64,000 nucleotides of DNA from the NCBI GenBank assembly GCA_030762895.1, contig CM061067.1:170126518-170190517 (forward strand). Direction: 5' to 3'. Source of the DNA: Sophora flavescens (Eukaryota; Streptophyta; Magnoliopsida; Fabales; Fabaceae). Shown one piece after another: positions 35,184-46,196 of the stretch. The first letter of the stretch is position 1. Each line of letters begins with the position of its first letter. The position numbers and the translations under genes are program-made. Under the pieces are notes generated by a model. That model was not told the DNA's origin. It ran no database searches and saw only the letters and a program-made list of their open reading frames with translations.

Positions 35184-35556
35184 AATGCAAGTGGTGCCTC
35201 TAGAAAGGCCGGTGGCAATCAGTCAACGGCATCAGGGGTGTCTAATCCAGAAACTAGACCTTCAGGTAAATTTTTGAAGACAGTAATTGCAAATGAATTT
35301 GGGGCTTTTGTTCTTTCTATTGCCTGAATATTTGGGATTCTTTCTTATAGGAAATGGAAGACAAGAAATGGATTTTAGAGATTCGAGTTCTGAAAATAGG
35401 AGTGCCTTTCCTATGGGTAAGCAGAATAGGAACATGGAATTCAAAGATGCTGCCTCTGCTGCAGAGGCTGCTGCAGAATCTGCAGAACTTGCAAGCATGG
35501 CTGCAAGAGCAGCTGCTGAACTTTCAAACCGAGAGAACATGACAGGCAGTACTCAA
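35184..35556 (+). pseudogene. Captured host gene fragment, IST1-like C-terminal region
   Basis: Two exons, 35184-35265 and 35351-35556, joined by a GT-AG intron (CAG|GTAAAT ... TTATAG|GAAAT). The reading frame stays open across the junction. Exon 1 reads NASGASRKAGGNQSTASGV. Exon 2 has MDFRDSSSENRSAFP and an Ala-rich helix (AASAAEAAAESAELASMAAR, then AAELSNREN). That helix resembles the Ala-rich C-terminal segment of plant IST1-like proteins, which regulate Vps4 in ESCRT-III membrane sorting. The N-terminal IST1 domain is absent. Introns show it was copied from genomic DNA. Family match is from memory of the motif, so moderate. Confidence 0.6.
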
Positions 35557-35829
35557 GTGGGTCACATAGTTCTTCTGGCAACTTTTTTTTTTGTTTGGTT
35601 CATTACATGACCTTCACAGTTCACAGTGGCTTGATCTTCTCATAGTTTTTAAGTCATGACTTTTGGATTGCATGCAGCAATTGGTATTTGATTTTTAGAA
35701 GTTGTATGGTACCAAGGCTGTATTTTGTAACAATAGTCAAATTCATGATTTTGTGATTGAATGTGAAACTGCAAATGTTAGTGATCGGTGCCATATAATT
35801 CACATAGATAGTGAAACTGTAATGGAAGT

Positions 35830-36180
35830 GAAGTGATCTGTCACGGCCGTGATGGGCATCACGGCCTGCCGTGACAGCTTCTGCCTTGAATGTTGCTACA
35901 CTAAATGGTATGTCACGGTCGTGATGGGTATCACGGCCTGGCCGTGACAGATTCTACCTAGAAGGGGTCTGGCTCAGTTGACATGTCACGGCCGTGATGG
36001 GCATCACGGCCTGGCCGTGACAGCTTCTGCCTTGAACGTTGCTTCACTAAATGGTCTGTCACGGTCGTGATGGGTATCACGGCCTGTCCGTGACAGATTC
36101 TGCCTAGAAAGGGTGTGGCTCAGTTGACATGTCACGGCCGTGATGGGCATCACGGCCTGGCCGTGACTGATTCTGACTTT
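35830..36180. repeat. GC-rich palindrome array in CACTA-1
   Basis: Five blocks of TCACGGCCGTGATGGGCATC plus a second imperfect palindrome (TCACGGC..GGCCGTGA). The blocks alternate as a dimer of about 145 bp with AGCTTCTGCCTTGAA- and AGATTCTGCCTAGAA-type spacers. The same palindrome occurs in the Athila LTRs and in CACTA-3. Confidence 0.85.
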
Positions 36181-36189
36181 TCATTCTTC

Positions 36190-36559
36190 CGTGGGAAATC
36201 CGTCCCAAATCCGTTGGAAAACAAAAATAAATCTGTCTGAAATCCGTCTGAACAATAACCAACAAAATCACAACATCCGTCCCAAATCCGTCCGAAAACA
36301 AAAATAAATCTGTCCAAAATCCGTCCGGACAATAACCAAAATCCGGATTTCCATGTTGTCCATATTCCGTCCGTAATCCGTCCGTAAATATTTTCGGACA
36401 GAATTTCGAACGGATTCTATAATTTCCCACGAGGCTTTTTCGGACGGGTGCCATTCCGTCCGAAATCCGTCCGAAATGAATTATCCATCCGAAATTTGTC
36501 CAATTTTCGTCCGAAATCCGTCCTAAATTCTCTCCGAAAATGATGGATTTCTAGTAGTG
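36190..36559. repeat. CACTA-1 right subterminal repeats and terminus
   Basis: Repeated TCCGTCC...GGACGGAT words with AACAATAACCAACAAAAT spacers ending CTAGTAGTG. The same order and spacers occur at the right end of CACTA-2 (52500-52984), showing common family membership. Confidence 0.88.
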
Positions 36560-36567
36560 GAAATTAC

Positions 36568-38165
36568 TGATGAGTGTGATTCCACATCATCTTTGTCTAT
36601 CATTTTGCATGCATTTTCATGTAGTTTAGGCATATTTTTATTAGATTTTAGGTTAATTTTCCTTTGGAACGGGTAAGGCGGTTTTCGTGTGTTGTTTTGC
36701 AGATATCAAGGGTAAATTGCTCAAGATCAACCATGATGAAGTTTGGATGAAGATGGAGCTTTAAAACTGAAGAAAATGAGCCAAACAGAGTCCATCACGG
36801 CCTAGCCGTGATGCCCATCACGGCCATGATCGAGCAAAACTGAAAAAGAAGAAAGGTCAAGTCGAGTTCACATCATCGCCTGGCCGTGATATCCATCACG
36901 GCCGTGACCCAAAACCACCGCAAGTCGAGCACATCACGGCCCAGGTAGTGAAATTCATCACGGGCCAAAAAGAGGCTCGCGTCGCGAAAGAGATATTCGC
37001 GTCGCGAAAGACCGGATTTTGCACAACTTCCAGAAGCAGAGACCGTCACGGCCTGGTCGTGATGGCCATCACGGCCGTGACGCGCATTACTTGGACCTGA
37101 AGAAACCGAAATAGATCAGATTTTGAGTTGGTTTGGGACTCTAACTTCCCCATTTCTATAAATAAGGACCAAGGCATCAGATCAGGAGAGGGGATCACAG
37201 ATTGGGATCACAATCCATAACAACTAGGACTCTAGGCTTAGATCTCTCTTCTCCTCTTCTCTTCTCTTCTCTGATTTTTGTATTTTCATGTTATTTGTAA
37301 TCATGCTTGTCATCTCCATGGCAAGGCGTGAGTAGTAGCATAGTTTCTAGGGACTAGGGCTCTGCCCGAGGTTTGTAAATGATGTTGATTTGATGTAAAA
37401 TCGTTGTTGATTTCGTTATTGTTTTAGATCTGATTTCTAGTGTGTTAACCACTCATAAATTTCGGCAACCGTTTATTTACGTGACGTGAGGCGTTCTAAG
37501 GAGGAACCTAGCGGTGAACTTAGGATGTCTAGGGTATTTCACTCGTAAAGCCCGGCAGCCACTGGTTTGTGAGATGTGAATGATCCAAGGAGGAACCTAG
37601 CGGTGAACTTAGGTTATTTGCATGACTGAGACATTTCAAGGAGGAACCTAGCGGTGAACTTGGGTGTTGGACCTATAGAAGTCAGACTTGGGACTGAAAT
37701 CACGAGAGTTAGAAGCCGTCCCTCGAGGAGCAACGAGTTGTCACGGAACGCAAAGGGTCCAATCTGGGATCGACTACCACGAGAGTAGGGGTCGGGTCAA
37801 TTGGGCACGGCTTTTGTAACCCGAGAGGGAGCTTAAGCTATCAGAGGATAAACTCGCCTTCAAGGCAATTTCGGTAATCAACAAAGGTAAATCTGTTTAG
37901 CAACATAGGCAGCCTCAAAGGTAACCCAAATCCCTAGGAATCCGTTTAAATCGAAAACCCCAAAAACATTTGTTTTCTGCTCGTCTATCTTTTAATTTCA
38001 AATTCAAACCAATTTCAAAACCCTCTTTAAAACTGTCCAGATTTAATCGATTCGAAAGCCGATTGCGATTCGTGAACACAGTCTCTGTGGGTTCGATATC
38101 TTTTATTACTTGACGGCAGTCCGGTACACTTGCCGGATACGCACGAGCGCGCGTTCAGCGCACGA
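36568..38165 (+). repeat. Athila-like LTR (left copy of the composite element)
   Basis: It begins TGATGAGTGTGATT and ends ...GCGCACGACATCA. The layout is AACGGGTAAGGCGG near the start, a palindrome array (36795-37085, including two TTCGCGTCGCGAAAG-type words), TATAAATA at 37157-37164, a CT-rich leader and a GC-rich end. A word close to AGGAGGAACCTAGCGGTGAA occurs three times (about 37498, 37582, 37638) but once in the right copy (62345), which explains most of the extra length (1598 versus 1418 bp). It is followed by AGTTTTTGGC, the start of the TTTTTGGCGCC-type PBS region of Athila elements. Confidence 0.75.
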
Positions 38166-39990
38166 CATCAAGTTTTTGGCACCCCAAGCTTAAAACTTTG
38201 CTTGTCCTCAAGCAATTACTCAGGCCATAAGATAAATCAATTAAAACATGGATAGTGAACCAAAAACCCTAGAAGCTAATCCAAGTGATAGGCATATTCA
38301 ATAAGCACTTAAGAGATAATCAAGTTCAAGTCCAATTAGAAGCTTAGGTTCTTCAAGTTCATGTCCTCACTGATTTGGGCACTCATCTCACCTCACTCAA
38401 GTGTTTTAGGGTATATGACAATTCACTCCATTTCCTCAAGGAAAGTATTTTACCATAGGCTTGACTATTAATCAAATCTCCACTTTATTAATGAAAACAC
38501 TTAAGAATTAGGAGGTCTTTTCCTTTGGATGTAATGTGGCCATGGGATTTATTGTAAGGTGGGAAAATCAAGGAAAGGGAATTTCAAGAAGGCTAGACAG
38601 ATTATCAAACATTACAAAGCATGACACCTTCTAAAATACCCCTTTTTGGGCTTTGGTTTACTTTTCCACCTTTCTTCCTTCATTTAATTTATTTTTTCTT
38701 TTTCTTTTCATTTCTCACTTTCTTTGTCATCCCCTTCTCCATTTTTTTTTCTGTTTATTTCATTTTTATTTGTTTGGAGAAGGGGAGATTTATAGCTCAA
38801 GAGAAATTACTTTCTAGCTTTTTTTCTTCCCATACTTTTTCCAACTACCAATTACCCTTTTTGTAATACTTTAAAAGGTGACATACCAAGCATTATTTAT
38901 CAAATTAATTCATGGTACCAAGAAAAGTATTTTATCTTTAGGCTCAAAATTGGGCAACTAAGGGGTAGCATTTATCATTCAAAGCTCGGGAGGCCAGAAA
39001 AATACCTAGTGCCTCAATCATTTCCAAAAATGTTTTCAGAAATTTTTAAGTTTTGAAATGGTTTCAAGTCAAGTTCTAGAAAATACAGTCCATGAGGAAT
39101 TAAATCACTCTATCACAAGAAATGGGGTAGATTTAGTGAATACCCCCTTTTTGGCTCAAAATCTTACCTTTAGTAGTTCAAAAATCAGTGAGGTACACAA
39201 GTTTAAGTAACCACATGCTAATTATCAACTATCAAATGACTATCTCAAGAAATTTCATTTTTAGCCATATCACAAGAATAATGAAAAATTGGGTTCAAAA
39301 TTCACTATCTCAATTCATTTGGCACCAAGTTCTTACATTTGGATGCATGTTCTAAGTGAGGGGCAATCTATAGAATGTGATCATACCAATCTATGCCTAT
39401 GTGAATGCAATATGAATGCAACAATGCAAATGCAAAAATAAATACCCCTACCCCAAGCTTGATTACTTACATTGTCTCCAATGTAAATAATCAAGTCGGA
39501 GAGAGGAGAAAAATGGAACAACTTACCGAGTCGGTAGCGGGTGTTGGCTTCACATTCCAGTCAAAACTTGGGTAGAAATTTTATCACGGCCGTGAGGCTC
39601 ATCACGGCTAGGCCGTGATCGTTTCTGCTCCTCAGGAGTTGCCCTGTCACGGCCGTGATCTACATCACGGCTAGGTCGTGATGCTCTCTGGCTTTGGCAT
39701 CCTACTCATCACGCCCGTGATGGTTGTCACGGCTAGGCCGTGATCCTTTCTGTGCTCTTGTATATCTTATCACGGCCGTGACCACTGTCACGGCCAGGGC
39801 GTGATGGCCTCTGACTTTATCTTTTTTATTCTCTTCTTCTCTTTCTCAACCTGAAAACACTAGACAAACTTATTAATGATATTTTTGCCTCTTGATCTTC
39901 TCAAATTATTCAAGAGGTTAAATCAAAAACAAAAGGAAAAAGGGAAAGAAAACTTGGGTTGCCTCCCAAGAAGCGCTTATTTATGGTCTT
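38166..39990 (-). repeat. Athila-like 3' untranslated region, inverted
   Basis: The minus strand runs from the end of pol (about 39990, a short KTINKRFLGRQPKF-type tail) through AT-rich DNA to a tract containing TTGCTTGAGGACAAGC and AAGCTTGGGGT, typical of the 3' end of Athila/Tat elements. It mirrors 60070-61468 with roughly 80-90 percent similarity by eye. A palindrome array lies at 39580-39812. The tract ends not at an LTR start but at the PBS stub of the LTR to its left. Confidence 0.7.
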
Positions 39991-40013
39991 AAGCTTGACC
40001 ATACTTCCTCAAG

Positions 40014-41302
40014 TCAACCGGGGTCGGCTGGGCGTAGAAGTGCAGGCACACTTCTCTTCCAAGGAGCTCCTTCAAATAGCCGTTTCTGCTCATACGGCCA
40101 ATAATGCTTCCGCTTCGCTCTTTTCTCTCGGAGCTTCCTAGCCTTCCTTCCTCCCGGCGGAAGTTTTGTTTCCGCATGGACAGCAACTCCAACTCCATCA
40201 CTGCTGGGTGCATCATTAGCCTTGCATATCTTTGGAGTTGCTTCCATGTTAAGTTCTTTCTCTACCGCTGGAGACGTTACATCAATTCTGCACACATGGC
40301 TCTCAAAAGGAGGGTTGTTATAAGAGTTAGTCAACTGAAAATTTACCCTACCCTCCTCTACATTTAGAGAGAGTTTGCCATTCCTTACGTCTATTAATGC
40401 TCCAGCGGTTGCCAAGAATGGCCTTCCTTTTCGCTCGTGTCCTCCTCCGGTTCCACGTCCATTTCAGCTACCCCCACCCCAAGCTTATCATCCCTCAAGT
40501 GTATGACATTGCAATGCTCATTGGGATTTGCTTCGGGTTGCCCCGGGAATGTACCCTTAGGTCTCGAGTACGTGCTGGCTTGTTGGGCAATCTGGTTTTC
40601 TAGCATCTTGTTATGAGTTGCTAAGTTGTCTACCTTAGATGTTAGATCCTTTATTGCCTCACTCACTGCCCTTCCTTGTTGTCTAAACTCCTCATTCTGT
40701 TTTGTCTGAGTTTCGACAAAACTTTCAAATAAAGTCTCGAGTTTAGATCTTTGTACCTGAGGATACCCTGGTCTTTGCTCTCTTATTACCTTGACCCTCT
40801 TGGAACTCATGATTAAGCGTGTTCTTTGTAGTTGCCGTAGGAGAGGTAAGGGTTGTTTCTTCTTTGGTTGTAGGGATTTGGGGGAGCATAGTTGGGCAGC
40901 TTCGGGTTCGTATCATAGTAGTTGTTACAAGAGTTCACTTGCTCACCCGGCCTTGGGATCCATGTGGGCATCCCATCATGTCATGTCCCCGCATTCCACA
41001 AATCTCACAAACAAGGTTAGTAGCACCTATTGCACTCACATTAGCTCTTTCAATCTTATCTAATCTTTTATTTAGTGAGTCAAATTTAGACATAATCGGA
41101 TCAATGCTACTTACTTCAAACTTACCCCCAAAATCTTGTTCGGGTTATTACCTCTTTCGGATCCCCATTGGTGGTAGTTGGTGGCGACATTCTCGATGAT
41201 GTTGAATGCCTCAGTGAGAGGCCTATTCATAAATGCTCCACCGGCTGCAGAATCTAGTGATACCTTCGAAGAGTAATCCAATCCGTTATAGAAGGTGTGC
41301 AC
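40014..41302 (-). pseudogene. Athila-like gag and protease remnants
   Basis: Three minus-strand blocks. 41302-41111 contains a gag segment (LDSAAGGAFMNRPLTEAFNI). 40810-40394 carries the gag C-terminus with a coiled-coil region and the LENQIAQQASTYSRPKG motif that closes Athila gag. 40415-40014 begins with the end of a protease-like block (MATAGALIDVRNGKLSLNV) and turns basic. A CEICGMRGHDMMGC-like zinc knuckle lies near 41000 in a shifted frame. RT, RNase H and integrase are absent between the protease end and the pol tail, so this is an internally deleted, non-autonomous derivative. Confidence 0.72.
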
Positions 41303-41312
41303 TATTAACCAA

Positions 41313-44060
41313 TTACGTACCAGGAAAAAGATCGGGGTACTGTAATCTCATCTTCTCTTCATTCTCCCAGGTTGCTTCTCCGGTCGCTTCATCCCAGATA
41401 ACTTTGACCAGGGGAATTTGTTTTTCCCGGAGTTGCTTAATCCTTCTGTCTTCGATCCGTACCGGTGCAGTTTCATAGGATAGGTTCTCTGTTAACTGTA
41501 CTTCATCAGGCTCAATTACATGCGATGGATCGGAAACATATTTTCTCAATTGAGAAACGTGGAACACATCATGGATATTTGAAAGAAAAGGCGGCAAGGT
41601 AATTTGATAGGCTACTGGACAAAAACGATGGAGGATTTGATAAGGTCCAATGAATTTTGGGGTAAGTTTTTTGGATTTTATTACTCTGTCTATCCCTGTG
41701 GTAGGGGTAACTCTTAGAAACACATGTTCTCCTTCCTAAAATTCGAGAGGTCTCCTCCTACGATCGGCATAGCTCTTCTGTCTACTTTGAGAGGCCTTCA
41801 TCTTTTCGCGGATTTACCTCACTTTCTCTGTTGTCTGTTGCACAATCTCAGGGCCCAAAATGGCACTTTCTCAACCCTGATACCAGCACAACGGCGTCTG
41901 ACATTTCCTTCCGTACAAAGCTTTGTAGGGTGCCATCCTTATACTCGAGTGGAAACTGTTGTTGTACGTGAACTCGATAAGTGGTAACAAATCGTCCCAA
42001 CTTCCACGGTTGTCCAGAACGCAAGCTCTAAGCAAGTCTTCCAAGGTCTGAATTGTCCTTTCAGTTTGCCCATCTGTCTACGGATGGTAAGCCGAGCTTA
42101 GCCTTATCTTAGTTCCCAGGGCTTTTTGTAAGCTTCCCCAAAATCGCGAAGTGAACTTTGGGTACCGATTTGAGACTATACTGGAAGGCACTCCATGGAG
42201 TCTAATTACTTCCCTGATGTACACTTCGGTTAATCTTTCCACCGTGTAGTTTGCCTTGACAGATAAGAAGTGTGCCGACTTCATCAACCTGTCTATGATT
42301 ACCCAAATTGGGTCGAAGCCTTTGGAAGTCCTCGGTAATCCTATCAAGAAATCCATGGATATATTGCCCCACTTCCATTGGGGTATATCTAGAGACTGGA
42401 ACATTCCACCGGGCTTCTGATGTTCTATTTTTACCTTTTGACAAGTTAGGCAAGATGCCACATACTCTGCTACTTGTTTCTTCATACCTGGCCACCAAAA
42501 TCTTTGCTTCAAGTCTTGATACATCTTGGTTGATCCTGGATGGATGCTCAGGGTGCTTTTGTGTGATTCATCGATAATCATCTTCTTCATCTCTGGGTTG
42601 TCGGGAACACAGATTCAACCATTACATCTCAAGATGTTATCTGATCCCAAACTAAACTCGGTGACTTTCCCTTGCTCCATGAGTTCTTTCTTTTCTTGGA
42701 GGAATGTATTAGTGGCTTGTTGCTCTTTGATCTCTTCCATCAATCCACTTGATATCGTGATCATCCCCACGCTAATCTTTTGCGGACTCATTTCCATCAT
42801 TAAATCAAGGTCACGAAACTTCTCGATCAACTCTAGTTCCTTCACCATCATTGTAGAGACATGAATGGCCTTCCGTCTTAGAGCATCTGTTACAATGTTC
42901 GCCTTCCCAGGATGATATTGTAATGCAAAGTCATAGTCCTTCAAGAATTCCATCCATCTCCTTTGCCTCATGTTGAGTTCCTTCTGATTGAACAGATATT
43001 TTAAACTTTTGTGATCGCTGAAAACGTCGAACTTGACCCCGTATAGATGATGTCTCCATACTTTTAGCGCGAAAACCACGGCAGCAAGCTCTAGATCGTG
43101 CATCGGATAATTCTTCTCATGAGTCTTTAGTTGTTGTGACGCGTACGCTACAACCTTTCGATTTTGCATCAACACGCATCCTAAGTCTTGATACGAAGCA
43201 TCACAGTGCACCTCATAAGGCACATTGGGTTCTGGAAGTATCACCACTGGTGAAGTTGTCAATCATTTTTTTATCCTTTGGAAGCTTTCCTCGCATTCCG
43301 CAGTCGACTCAAAGGGTTGATCCTTTCTTGTAAGTTGAGTTAGCGGCGCGACTATCTTGGAGAATCCTTCGATGAATCTCCGGTAATATCCAGCTAACCC
43401 GATGAAACTTCGGATTTCTGTGACTGTCTTTGGTCTTTCCCAAGAAAACACTGCCTCCACCTTGGCAGGGTCAACAGCAATTCCATCTTTAGAAATTACG
43501 TGTCCCAGAAAATTTACTTCTTTGAGACAAAACTCGCACTTAGAGAGTTTTGCATATAACTCTTTCTCGCGTAGAATCTGTAGAACCTGTCGTAGATGTA
43601 TCTCATGCTCTTCATGACTTTTTGAGTAAATGAGGTTGTCATCAATGAACACGACTACTGACTTGTCCAGAAATTGCCGAAAGATTTGATTCGTATAATC
43701 CATGAAAATAGCCGGTGCATTCGTCACTCCGAAAGGCATCACAAGGTACTCATAATGCCCATAGCGGGTTCGAAATGCCATCTTGGGTATGTCCTCATTC
43801 TTGACTCTAATCTGGTGAAAGTCCATCCTCAAGTCAATTTTCGAGAAAACAACAACTCCTTGTAATTGGTCCATCAGATCATCTATGCGTGGTAACGGGT
43901 ACTTATTCTTGATCTTCACCTTATTGAGTTGCCTAAAATCCACGCAGAGTCTTGAGCCTCCATCTTTCTTTCGTACTAAAAGAACAGGTGCTCCCCAAGG
44001 AGAAACACTAGGTCTTATGAACTGCTTCGACAATAGATCTTCAATTTGAGCCTTCAATTC
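41313..44060 (-). pseudogene. Tekay-type chromovirus pol (RT, RNase H, integrase, chromodomain)
   Basis: Minus strand. RT lies from 44060 to about 43300 with PFGVTNAPAIF and VFIDDNLIYS; RNase H at about 43262-42900 with VHCDASYQDLG; the integrase zinc region and core at about 42590-42080 (SMDFLIGLPRTSKGF, then VSNRYPKF); a GPY/F-type segment FIGPYQIL near 41650; and a C-terminal chromodomain-like end (GEATWENEEKMRLQYPDLF) at 41313. VSNRYPKF replaces the usual SDRDP motif, so the second catalytic Asp of integrase is lost. Stops at about 43260, 42615, 42077, 41880, 41815 and 41735. CACTA-2 interrupts RT at 44060; coding resumes at 52985. Confidence 0.92.
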
Positions 44061-44405
44061 CACTACTAGAAAACTTGAATTTTCAGACGGAATTTTCGGA
44101 CAGAAATGTTTCCGTATGAAATTTTATGAAAATTTCAGACGGATTTCACACGGATTTATTATTTTTTATATTTTTCTTGATTTATCTTACATCCGTCTGA
44201 AATCCGTCCGAAAATTTCGGACGGATTTCACACGGATTTGTTATTTTTATATTTTTCTTGATTTATCTTACATTCGTCTGAAATCGGTCCGAAAATTTCA
44301 GACTGATTTCACACGGATTTGTTATTTTTTATATTTTTCTTGATTTATCTTACATTCGTCTGAAATCTGTCCAATAATTTCAGACGAATTTCACACGGAT
44401 TTGTT
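44061..44405. repeat. CACTA-2 left subterminal repeats
   Basis: Four to five units with CGTCTGAAATCCGTCCGAAA cores and TTATTTTTTATATTTTTCTT spacers, the same design as CACTA-1. Confidence 0.85.
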
Positions 44406-46187
44406 AACTTAAAACACAAACTCTCTCCTCTCTTTTTTTTGGCAGACCCGCGCGTAAAAACCGCCCCCCCCCCCTTCTATTTCTTTCTTTTTCTTCTTCT
44501 TTCTCCTTCTTTCTCTCTTCTTCCCCACTTCTTCTTCCTTCTCCAAACCACAAAAGCCTTCTTCTCTCAACTGTACAGACGAGCGCCGCCCATCCTGCAC
44601 CACCGTCGGCCGCTCGCCGTTGTGAGGAGACCGTCGCGTCTCGAGTCTCGCACGCGTCTGGTTCGTGCTCCTCGCTGTGTGCCTCGTTACCACCACAGGA
44701 ACGACGCACGGCGGAACGGCGCCCCAACACAGTGAGCGAACTCCTATTCGTCCACTTATCGAAGCGCCTCCATTGTCATCACTGAGTAGGTAACCCTATT
44801 TTTCTTCCATTGATACATATTTGTACATTTTGAGGGTTTGAGTAACAATGATTTTTACTCTATTGGCAATTTTAATGATGTTTCTTGCACTCTCGTATGC
44901 TCTGTCTTTGTATTTGTTATCTTCTTTTGTAATTGAATGAATTTATTGTTGCTCTCAAGCTGTTTGGTGAAACACCTGAACCACTATGTAGTTTACTTTG
45001 ATTGGTGATTTACCCTCTTGCCTTCTTTATCATGAGATGGTCTGATCCTTATGATGTGTGCAAGGTTTATGAAATTTTGAAGTAAGCTTGGTGTTGTCAA
45101 ATATGATCTAAAGAGTATGGGGTTTGAAAATAAAACAGAGTCATCAATATGTTTAAGTTAATTGCTGCTACACATGATCCATTTTATGGTTACCATTCAT
45201 TTTTCTGTGTATTAGTGGAGATCAGGTTCGGTCACCTGTATTGTGATTTAATGTACAATTTTTTTGGGGTGAATGAAGTATTGTAAAGTTCTGGGACACA
45301 CTCACACACAATAATGTGCACAAGGTTGGTTTTTATTTGTATATTGTTTCTTGGTTTTTTTGATAAAAATTGCTGGTGATCTGTGTCTGCTAAATGGCTT
45401 CACCTTGCCCTTGCTATGTTTCTTGGTTTTTGGGTGAATGTGTTGATTTTAGGTTGAAGAGGTGCAATTATGATTCTTATCCCCTTTGGACATAGGGCTT
45501 TTCAAAAATCATGCATCACGATTGGCATACAAATTAGCTCGTAATGCTAGAAAAGTGCTCATTCAATCATTTGCCTTTGATGTGTCAGAAAGATGTAGAT
45601 GAGATACTAGCATTGATGTTTCATTTCTTAGTTGCTACTTTCATTTTTTATTGGTCATTCAAGGTGAATGTAAATATCGAACTTAGACTTGTATCTGTAA
45701 AGGTAGCTTTGTGGAATTTACTTAGTTGCTACTTTCATTTTTTATTAGTAGAATATATCATTTAATGGCTTGTAAATAAAATTGTGGTATCTACCTAGAA
45801 TTAACTATTTCTCATCGAAATTAATATTTCCTGTGATAAGTTATGCTATTATTCATATGTTCTTTTTTGTTGAATTTCATATGTTTACTTCATGCTTTCC
45901 TGTTTGGTAACTTGTACTTCCATTGAATTACACTGAATGGTTACATACATATTTTGATATTCAGATACCCGTCGGTAAGAAGAACAAGAAAGAAAGGTAC
46001 CAAGAGGAATTAGAGGAGCGTATTGTGTCACTAATTGCTTCATTATTTGGTAAGCAGGCAAGTGAAGTCAAAGCTGAGATTCAGAGGCAAGTTTCTTTAG
46101 ATTCATAAACAAATTAAAACTTGGTTTCATATTTTAGTTTCAATTCTATTCAATGATACATATATGCCTTGTTAAATTTTTATTTAC
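44406..46187 (+). promoter_or_regulatory. CACTA-2 leader and upstream region
   Basis: A poly-C run (about 44465-44475), a long CT-rich stretch (44475-44560) and a GC-rich segment to about 44790 look like a promoter and 5' leader, followed by AT-rich, intron-like DNA. An open block at about 45965-46090 (KKERYQEELEERIVSLIASL) after ATTCAG could be a 5' exon; I do not recognise it. Short ORFs in 44404-44735 come from the low-complexity sequence. Confidence 0.4.
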
Positions 46188-46196
46188 ATGATACAG

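Larger units (their letters stand above)
29822..36559. mobile_element. CACTA-1: non-autonomous CACTA with captured sequence
   Basis: The termini are CACTACTAGAAAAC on the left and ...TTTCTAGTAGTG on the right. They are flanked by GAA at 29819-29821 and GAA at 36560-36562, the exact 3-bp duplication expected of CACTA insertion. Length 6738 bp. No transposase domain is found inside. The content is subterminal repeat arrays, an Athila LTR piece, a 99-bp minisatellite, a Ty3-type LTR, a host gene fragment and a palindrome array. It shares termini and subterminal repeats with CACTA-2. Confidence 0.93.

Noticed and set aside
35830..36180. Palindrome array as rho-independent terminators or bacterial operators
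   Set aside because: The context is a plant transposon; no bacterial genes or T-tracts follow.
44404..44735. Overlapping ORFs with Arg/Glu-rich or Pro-rich translations at the CACTA-2 5' end
   Set aside because: CT-rich low-complexity DNA gives open frames on both strands; no conserved domain.
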